The notes under the pieces were generated by a model. That model was not told the DNA's origin and made no database searches. It was given only the letters and a program-made list of their open reading frames with translations. From NCBI GenBank assembly GCA_934590505.1, contig CAKTPC010000026.1, positions 1-18,907 on the forward strand: a stretch of 18,907 bases of DNA. Reading direction: 5' to 3'. Source of the DNA: an uncultured Oscillospiraceae bacterium (lineage in GTDB: Bacteria > Bacillota > Clostridia > Oscillospirales > Oscillospiraceae). Of this stretch, positions 13,535 to 18,907 are shown in pieces (position 1 is the stretch's first letter; each line of letters begins with the position of its first letter). Both the position numbers and the translations under genes were made by a program.

Positions 13535-16171
13535 TTACATCTCCTTGATAGCTGCCTGTGCAGCTGCAAGGCGAGCGATGGGAACGCGGAACGGGCTGCA
13601 GGACACGTAGTCCAGACCGACCTTGTGGCAGAACTCGACGGAGCTGGGGTCGCCGCCGTGCTCGCCGCAGATGCCGAGGTGGATCTCCGGGCGGGTCTCA
13701 CGGCCGAGCTTTGCAGCCATAGCAACCAGCTTGCCTACGCCGACCTGGTCGAGACGTGCAAACGGATCGCTCTCGTAGATCTTGTTGTCGTAGTAAGCGC
13801 CGAGGAACTTGCCGGCGTCGTCACGGCTGAAGCCGAAGGTCATCTGGGTCAGGTCGTTGGTGCCGAAGGAGAAGAACTGAGCCTCGGTGGCGATCTGGTC
13901 AGCAGTCAGAGCGGCGCGCGGGATCTCGATCATGGTACCGACAAGGTACTTCATGTCGGAGCCGGCATCGGCAATGAGCTTATCCGCAACTGCGGTGACA
14001 ACATCCTTAACGAACTTGAGCTCCTTGACCTCGCCGACCAGCGGGATCATGATCTCGGGAACGAGGTTCCAATCGGGGTGACGTGCCTGAACGGCGAGAG
14101 CCGCCTTGATAACGGCACGAGTCTGCATCTCGGCGATCTCCGGGAAGGTGACAGCCAGACGGCAGCCGCGGTGACCCATCATGGGGTTGAACTCGTGGAG
14201 GGAAGCGATGATGTTCTTGATCTGCTCAACGGTCTTGCCCTGAGCCTTTGCAAGAGCCTCAATGTCGGCTTCCTCGGTGGGAACGAACTCATGGAGAGGA
14301 GGATCGAGGAAGCGGATGGTTACGGGGTAGCCGCCCATTGCTTCGTAGATGCCCTCAAAGTCCTCCTGCTGCATCGGCTCGAGCTTTGCAAGAGCTGCAA
14401 CGCGCTCTTCCTTGGTATCGGAGCAGATCATCTCACGGAAGGCAGCGATACGGTCGCTGTTGAAGAACATATGCTCGGTGCGGGTAAGGCCGATGCCCTG
14501 TGCGCCAAGCTCACGTGCCTTGCGTGCATCGTGAGGAGTATCGGCATTGGTGCGGACCTGCAGACGGCGGTACTTGTCAGCCCAGCCCATGATGCGGCCG
14601 AACTCGCCTGCGATGGTGGCGTCGACAGTGGGGATAAGGCCGTCATAGATGTTGCCGGTGGAGCCGTCGATGGAGATATAATCGCCCTCGTGGTAGGTCT
14701 TGCCTGCGAGAGTGAACTTCTTGTTTGCCTCGTCCATAGCGATAGCGCCGCAGCCGGAAACGCAGCACTTGCCCATGCCGCGGGCAACAACTGCCGCATG
14801 GCTGGTCATGCCGCCGCGAACGGTCAGGATGCCCTGTGCGGCCTTCATGCCTTCGATATCCTCAGGGCTGGTCTCGAGACGGACAAGAACGACCTTCTCC
14901 TTGCGGGCAGCCCATTCCTTGGCCTCTTCAGCGGAGAATACGATCTTGCCGCAGGCAGCGCCGGGGGATGCGCCGAGGCCCTTGCCGATGGGAGTAGCGG
15001 CCTTGAGGGCGGCGGTGTCGAACTGCGGGTGGAGCAGAGTGTCGAGGTTTCTCGGGTCGATCATCAGAACGGCCTTCTTCTCATCGATCATGCCCTCGTC
15101 AACGAGGTCGCATGCGATCTTGAGAGCGGCCTGAGCGGTACGCTTGCCGTTGCGGCACTGGAGCATGTAGAGCTTGCCGTTCTCGACGGTGAACTCCATG
15201 TCCTGCATGTCGCGGTAGTGCTCCTCGAGGATGCCGCAGACCTTGACGAAGTCAGCGTATGCTTCGGGGAACTGCTCTGCCATCTGAGCGATGGGCATAG
15301 GAGTGCGGACGCCTGCAACAACGTCCTCGCCCTGTGCGTTGACAAGGAACTCGCCCATGAGCTTCTTCTCGCCGGTGGCGGGGTCACGGGTGAATGCGAC
15401 GCCGGTGCCGGAGTTCTCATTGAGGTTGCCGAACACCATGGGCATGACGTTGACAGCGGTGCCCCAGGAGTAGGGGATGTCGTTGTCGCGGCGGTAGACG
15501 TTTGCTCTGGGGTTGTCCCAGGAACGGAACACCGCACGGATAGCTTCGTAGAGCTGGACCTTCGGGTCGGAGGGGAAGTCCTCGCCGATCTGCTTCTTGT
15601 ACTCAGCCTTGAACTGCTCAGCGAGCTTCTTGAGGTCGGAAGCGTCGAGCTCGAGGTCGGAGGTTACGCCCTTCTCGGCCTTCATCTTGTCGATGAGCTG
15701 CTCAAAGTACTTCTTGCCGACTTCCATAACGACGTCGGAGAACATCTGGATGAAGCGGCGGTAGGAGTCGTAAACGAAACGCTCGAACTTAGGATCGGGG
15801 TTGCCCTTGATCATGGCGGCGACGACGTCGTCATTCAGGCCGAGGTTCAGGATAGTGTCCATCATGCCGGGCATGGAGGCGCGGGCGCCGGAACGCACGG
15901 AGACGAGCATGGGGTTCTGGAGGTCACCGAACTTCTTGCCGTTCATCTCCTCCATCTTTGCGACGTACTGCATGATCTCAGCCATGATTTCGTCGTTGAT
16001 CTGACGGCCGTCCTCATAGTACTGGGTGCAGGCTTCGGTGGTGATGGTGAAGCCCTGAGGGACAGGCAGACCGATGTTGGTCATCTCGGCCAGGTTTGCA
16101 CCCTTGCCGCCCAGCAGCTCACGCATGTTTGCGTTGCCTTCGGAAAACAGGTAAACGTATTTCTTGCTCAT
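13535..16171 (-). CDS. ppdK: Pyruvate, phosphate dikinase
   Basis: An 878-residue enzyme, full length for the family, interconverting pyruvate + ATP + phosphate and phosphoenolpyruvate + AMP + pyrophosphate in the cytoplasm. The N-terminal nucleotide-binding domain shows GGKGANLAEMTNIGLPVP (21-38) and SVRSGARASMPGMMDT (91-106). The swivelling phosphohistidine domain has GGMTSHAAVVARGMGK (453-468) with catalytic H458. The C-terminal PEP/pyruvate barrel has GICGEHGGDPSS with catalytic C835. AAAGG lies 9 nt before the ATG. It has its own promoter and terminator. In anaerobic Clostridia this enzyme often works glycolytically, using pyrophosphate to gain ATP. A very long antisense open frame covers it, which I take as a by-product of codon bias. 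Confidence 0.97.
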   Translation of the reverse strand: MSKKYVYLFSEGNANMRELLGGKGANLAEMTNIGLPVPQGFTITTEACTQYYEDGRQINDEIMAEIMQYVAKMEEMNGKKFGDLQNPMLVSVRSGARASMPGMMDTILNLGLNDDVVAAMIKGNPDPKFERFVYDSYRRFIQMFSDVVMEVGKKYFEQLIDKMKAEKGVTSDLELDASDLKKLAEQFKAEYKKQIGEDFPSDPKVQLYEAIRAVFRSWDNPRANVYRRDNDIPYSWGTAVNVMPMVFGNLNENSGTGVAFTRDPATGEKKLMGEFLVNAQGEDVVAGVRTPMPIAQMAEQFPEAYADFVKVCGILEEHYRDMQDMEFTVENGKLYMLQCRNGKRTAQAALKIACDLVDEGMIDEKKAVLMIDPRNLDTLLHPQFDTAALKAATPIGKGLGASPGAACGKIVFSAEEAKEWAARKEKVVLVRLETSPEDIEGMKAAQGILTVRGGMTSHAAVVARGMGKCCVSGCGAIAMDEANKKFTLAGKTYHEGDYISIDGSTGNIYDGLIPTVDATIAGEFGRIMGWADKYRRLQVRTNADTPHDARKARELGAQGIGLTRTEHMFFNSDRIAAFREMICSDTKEERVAALAKLEPMQQEDFEGIYEAMGGYPVTIRFLDPPLHEFVPTEEADIEALAKAQGKTVEQIKNIIASLHEFNPMMGHRGCRLAVTFPEIAEMQTRAVIKAALAVQARHPDWNLVPEIMIPLVGEVKELKFVKDVVTAVADKLIADAGSDMKYLVGTMIEIPRAALTADQIATEAQFFSFGTNDLTQMTFGFSRDDAGKFLGAYYDNKIYESDPFARLDQVGVGKLVAMAAKLGRETRPEIHLGICGEHGGDPSSVEFCHKVGLDYVSCSPFRVPIARLAAAQAAIKEM

Positions 16172-16220
16172 CTTTTTTATCCTTTCTATGGTAAATTAAG
16201 ATTTGGCAGATAACGGTGAA

Positions 16221-16236
16221 TGCAGTATCTTCTGCA
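16221..16236. promoter_or_regulatory. Small palindrome in the ppdK leader
   Basis: TGCAG (16221-16225) and CTGCA (16232-16236) are perfect arms with a 6-bp spacer, just downstream of the proposed ppdK promoter. It could be an operator; the arms are short and no regulator is known. Confidence 0.2.
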
Positions 16237-16242
16237 CTCCTT

Positions 16243-16272
16243 AGGATATCACATAAAGTGTCATTTTTTCAA
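16243..16272 (-). promoter_or_regulatory. Probable ppdK promoter
   Basis: On the minus strand TTGAAA (16272-16267) and TATCCT (16248-16243) are 18 bp apart, matching consensus at 5/6 and 4/6. This lies in the 111-bp gap between rsmA and ppdK and gives a leader of about 65 nt. I see no terminator after rsmA, so read-through from the upstream operon is possible. Confidence 0.45.
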
Positions 16273-16282
16273 TAGATTTTAA

Positions 16283-17155
16283 TCACAAATCTGCATTTAT
16301 TATAGCCAATATTTTGTCTGAGATTTTCGCAAAACCACTAATATCCAATACTTCTCCGCGGATTCTCGTATCGTATCCGCATTCGATCAACGCACGCTCG
16401 GCCTGATCCTTGGTGATTTCGCCCAACTGGGAGCTTATCGCGTTTACAAGCGTCTTGCGTCTTTGGTTGAAAGCGGCGCGAATGATACGGAACATGAGCT
16501 TCTCATCCTTAACCGCGGCGGGGTGCTCCCCGCGCCTTTTCAGGCGTATGACGCTTGAGGTCACCTTCGGCTGCGGTACGAAGCAGGACGGCGGCACATC
16601 GAACAGCAGCTCCGGTTCCATGTACCACTGCACGAAAATGCCGAACGCGCCGTAATCCGCCGTGCCGGGCTTTGAGCATATACGCCGCGCGACCTCGCGC
16701 TGGATCATGACCGTGATGCTCTCGAAGCAGCCGGCCTCGATAAGCGCCGTGAGCAGCGGAGACGTGACGTTATACGGCAGGTTTGCGCACACCACGGGTC
16801 GCAGCCCATTTAGCTTTTCCGCAGCAAGTGCCGGGATATCCTGCTTGAGTATATCCCCATAGACCATCTCGACATTCTTGCAGCCGATGAGCGTCTCGGC
16901 AAGGATCGGTTCAAGCGCGCGGTCAAGCTCGACGCATACTACCTTTCCCGCTCTCGCCGAAAGCTCGCGCGTAAGGCAGCCGACGCCCGCGCCGATCTCC
17001 AGCACGCCCGTATTCTCATCGAGCAGCGCGGACTCGGCGATGTCCTCCGGCACCCATGAGGCCGTGAGGAAGTTCTGCCCGAGCGACTTTGAAAAGCGGA
17101 AGCCGTGCCGCGCGAGCAGGTCATGTATATAATTGATATCCGTCAGCAGATTCAT
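16283..17155 (-). CDS. rsmA: 16S rRNA (adenine1518-N6/adenine1519-N6)-dimethyltransferase
   Basis: A 290-residue SAM-dependent enzyme (also called KsgA) that dimethylates two adjacent adenines in the 3' terminal helix of 16S rRNA late in small-subunit assembly. Visible motifs are SLGQNFL (24-30), SAM motif I LEIGAGVGCLT (52-62), VELDRA (75-80), the catalytic NLPY (125-128) and IQREVARR. The C-terminal helical domain (FNQRRKTLVNAI) is also present. The ATG overlaps the stop of trmD as ATGA, and AAGGA lies just upstream, so translation is coupled to trmD. Its place right after trmD, where many genomes have rplS, keeps the operon on the theme of ribosome and tRNA modification. Confidence 0.95.
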   Translation of the reverse strand: MNLLTDINYIHDLLARHGFRFSKSLGQNFLTASWVPEDIAESALLDENTGVLEIGAGVGCLTRELSARAGKVVCVELDRALEPILAETLIGCKNVEMVYGDILKQDIPALAAEKLNGLRPVVCANLPYNVTSPLLTALIEAGCFESITVMIQREVARRICSKPGTADYGAFGIFVQWYMEPELLFDVPPSCFVPQPKVTSSVIRLKRRGEHPAAVKDEKLMFRIIRAAFNQRRKTLVNAISSQLGEITKDQAERALIECGYDTRIRGEVLDISGFAKISDKILAIINADL

Positions 17156-18444
17156 TTCTTGTCCTTCAGTATTTTTTCAAAGGCCTGCCGGTGCGGGTCG
17201 TGCCCCGGCTCGCCGGTGATAAGGATATTTCCCCGGTAGCGGTAGCCGCTGTTTCGCAGCAGTTTCTGCATGGGCTTGTTGTTGCGGTGCGTGTCGATCC
17301 TGACATAGCGCCGCCCGTGGCTGCGCGTCAGCTCCTCCACGCATTTGATAAGGTAACCCGACATGCCGCTGCCGCGGTACTCCTCGGCTATCGCGCTGCG
17401 GTGCATGACGCAGTATGGTGCATCGGAGCTCCACTTGCCGTCGGTAATATCGGCGTAGGTCGGTTCCTCTCGGTCGGAGAGCATGAAGAAGCCCGCAAGG
17501 TCGCCCCCGTGCATGAGCTTATAAAGCTCGCCGCGCTCAATGTCGCCCTCGAAGGTAGCCCTGTCGGGGTAATCTCCCTGCCACTGATCGACGTGCAGCG
17601 CTTTGAGGGACTTGCGCGCGTAGGCGACGATCTCCATGATGCAGTCGACGTCCTCTTTTTCCGCCGGGACACACTTTAATTTTTCCGTGAGCTTTATGCG
17701 CCCGTCGCTGCGTTCGACGTCCTTCATGAGCTTTCTGTCCGTCTCGTCCTGCGGCTCAAATTTTTCGTACATATCCGGTCTTTTCTCCTTTGTTCTCTCA
17801 AGCTGCTGCCGCCGCCGCCACAGCTCTACCCGGCTGTGGTCTCCGTTTAACAGCACCTCCGGCACGGCGCGCCCCTCCCAGACCTCCGGGCGCGTATACT
17901 GCGGGTATTCCAGCAGCCCGTCCCAGTGGCTCTCTCCGGTGTAGCAATGCTCATCGGCAAGCACGCCCGGCACAAGGCGGCACACCGAGTCGGCCACGGC
18001 CATCGCCGCGATCTCGCCGCCGGTGAGGACGAAGTCGCCAAGGGATATCTCCTCGTCGACGCACTCCTCGATAAAGCGCTCGTCCACGCCCTCATAGTGC
18101 CCGCAGACTAACACAAGGTGATCATAATCGCGCTTGAGGCGCTTTGCCGTCTCCTGCGTGTAGGGCTTGCCCTGCGGGGACATGTATATCACTCGGCGGC
18201 GCATGCCCTCCGTCTGCGCCTTTATCGCGTCGAGACAGCTCTTGAGCGGCTGCGCCATCATCACGCAGCCGAAGCCGCCGCCGTATGGGTAGTCATCCAC
18301 CTGGTTCTGCTTGTTCTCGGTATAGTCGCGTATCTGCACGCAGTTTATTTCAACTATGCCCTTCTTCGCTGCGCGGCCTATGATGCTCTCATGGAGCACC
18401 GCGTCGACCGTCGCGGGGAAAAGCGTCATTATATCTATGCGCAT
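17152..18444 (-). CDS. trmD: tRNA (guanine37-N1)-methyltransferase TrmD fused to a GNAT acetyltransferase domain
   Basis: A 430-residue protein, against about 240-255 for normal TrmD. Residues 1-245 are TrmD, which methylates G37 next to the anticodon to prevent frameshifting. Motifs are VDDYPYGGGFGCVMM (49-63), CGHYEGVDER (114-123), EISLGDFVLTGGE (132-144), R156 in CRLVPG, and catalytic D175 in DGLLEYPQYTRP. Residues 255-430 form a GNAT domain: ARKSLKALHVDQWQGDYP (276-293) at its start, the acetyl-CoA motif RSAIAEEYRGSGMSGYLI (349-366), then IDTHRNNKPMQKLLRNSGY (383-401). The frame is continuous with no internal stop or obvious second ribosome binding site. The start lies 4 nt after rimM, with GAGGGG upstream. 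The acetyl acceptor is unknown. Confidence 0.93.
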   Translation of the reverse strand: MRIDIMTLFPATVDAVLHESIIGRAAKKGIVEINCVQIRDYTENKQNQVDDYPYGGGFGCVMMAQPLKSCLDAIKAQTEGMRRRVIYMSPQGKPYTQETAKRLKRDYDHLVLVCGHYEGVDERFIEECVDEEISLGDFVLTGGEIAAMAVADSVCRLVPGVLADEHCYTGESHWDGLLEYPQYTRPEVWEGRAVPEVLLNGDHSRVELWRRRQQLERTKEKRPDMYEKFEPQDETDRKLMKDVERSDGRIKLTEKLKCVPAEKEDVDCIMEIVAYARKSLKALHVDQWQGDYPDRATFEGDIERGELYKLMHGGDLAGFFMLSDREEPTYADITDGKWSSDAPYCVMHRSAIAEEYRGSGMSGYLIKCVEELTRSHGRRYVRIDTHRNNKPMQKLLRNSGYRYRGNILITGEPGHDPHRQAFEKILKDKK

Positions 18445-18448
18445 TGCT

Positions 18449-18907
18449 TTACATCCCCTCGATGAGCCTCACGGTTACCACGCCGTTCTCCGCATCCGTC
18501 GCCAGCACGAACTCCGGCACTGCAGGGATCAGGTGCTCCGTCTCCCCTTTCACGACGTACACATTCGATGCCGGACGCTCCATTATCTCGACCAGTTCGC
18601 CTATCTCGTTTCCGTTCTCGTCCACGACGCGCGCGCCGAGGATGTCCTGCAGGAAGAACGCTCCGTGCGGCAGCTCCGCGTCCTCGCGGCGGACGGTGAC
18701 CTCGCGCCCCTTGAGCGCCATCGCGGCGTTTATATCGTCGATGCCCTCAAGCTTTGCGATAACGAAGTCCTTGTGCGTCCTTGCGGAGGCGACCTTCATC
18801 TCCCGCTCGCCGAGGTATATACGCTTGAAGCTCCGGAAGAACTTCGGCGAATCCAGCCAGACCTCTATCTTCACCTCGCCCGCGACGCCGTGCGTGTTCA
18901 CGATGCG
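18449..18907 (-). CDS. rimM: Ribosome maturation factor RimM, N-terminus beyond right edge
   Basis: About 153 residues are visible, reading RIVNTHGVAGEVKIEVW at the left of the protein. This is the RimM start region, whose usual first residues (around 8-10) lie outside the window. The GTG at 18901 falls inside the conserved GRIVNTHG-type motif and is not taken as the start. The C-terminal PRC-barrel shows GAFFLQDILGARVVDENG, then ELVEIMERPASNVYVV and HLIPAVPEFV. RimM binds protein S19 in the 30S head and helps 16S processing. Its end contains the ribosome binding site for trmD 4 nt away, matching the common rpsP-rimM-trmD order; rpsP would be expected just beyond the edge. Confidence 0.95.
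   Translation of the reverse strand, partial: RIVNTHGVAGEVKIEVWLDSPKFFRSFKRIYLGEREMKVASARTHKDFVIAKLEGIDDINAAMALKGREVTVRREDAELPHGAFFLQDILGARVVDENGNEIGELVEIMERPASNVYVVKGETEHLIPAVPEFVLATDAENGVVTVRLIEGM

Noticed and set aside
13625..16213. 862-residue open frame antisense to ppdK
   Set aside because: It is the same codon-bias effect; the minus-strand product is unmistakable PPDK with both catalytic residues.

Overview
The window looks like chromosome of a GC-rich anaerobic Clostridia, most plausibly an Oscillospirales-type gut bacterium. This is inferred from the mix of consensus Firmicutes-style ribosome binding sites and promoters, pyruvate phosphate dikinase, phosphoketolase, an Fe-S old-yellow-enzyme reductase, and the rimM-trmD-rsmA order. 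No rRNA, tRNA, CRISPR array or complete insertion sequence was seen.

Layout. (1) 1-400, minus strand: a small ribbon-helix-helix gene with a 9-bp inverted-repeat operator, followed by a truncated small gene that runs off the left edge. This pair resembles accessory or mobile-element modules. (2) 466-878: a non-coding, hairpin-rich element built of two related hairpin modules facing each other. Its stem sequences differ between modules but stay paired. (3) 986-2957: an ABC-2 transporter operon (ATPase, permease) with an XRE-AbrB fusion regulator, closed by a 23-bp perfect terminator hairpin. (4) 2987-6473: a perfect consensus promoter drives a sodium:solute symporter and an FMN/FAD/4Fe-4S enoate/dienoyl-CoA reductase-type enzyme, likely an uptake-and-reduction pair. 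(5) 6577-9174: phosphoketolase. (6) 9262-12757: a TetR regulator, a Crp/Fnr-type regulator and oleate hydratase. (7) 12839-13339: a broken 3' copy of the phosphoketolase gene, 437 bp of it identical to the intact gene. The two copies are direct repeats around the tetR-crp-ohyA block. (8) 13340-13493: three perfect hairpins between convergent transcription units. (9) 13535-18907, minus strand: ppdK, and an operon rimM (5' part beyond the edge) - trmD fused to a GNAT acetyltransferase domain - rsmA.

Central carbon metabolism (phosphoketolase making acetyl-phosphate, PPDK interconverting pyruvate and PEP) sits beside enzymes acting on unsaturated acids (oleate hydratase, enoate-type reductase). 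The latter would suit detoxification or hydrogen disposal in a lipid-containing habitat, but that link is inference. The signals most worth following up are the paired-module hairpin element, the phosphoketolase duplication bracketing tetR-crp-ohyA, and the TrmD-GNAT fusion.
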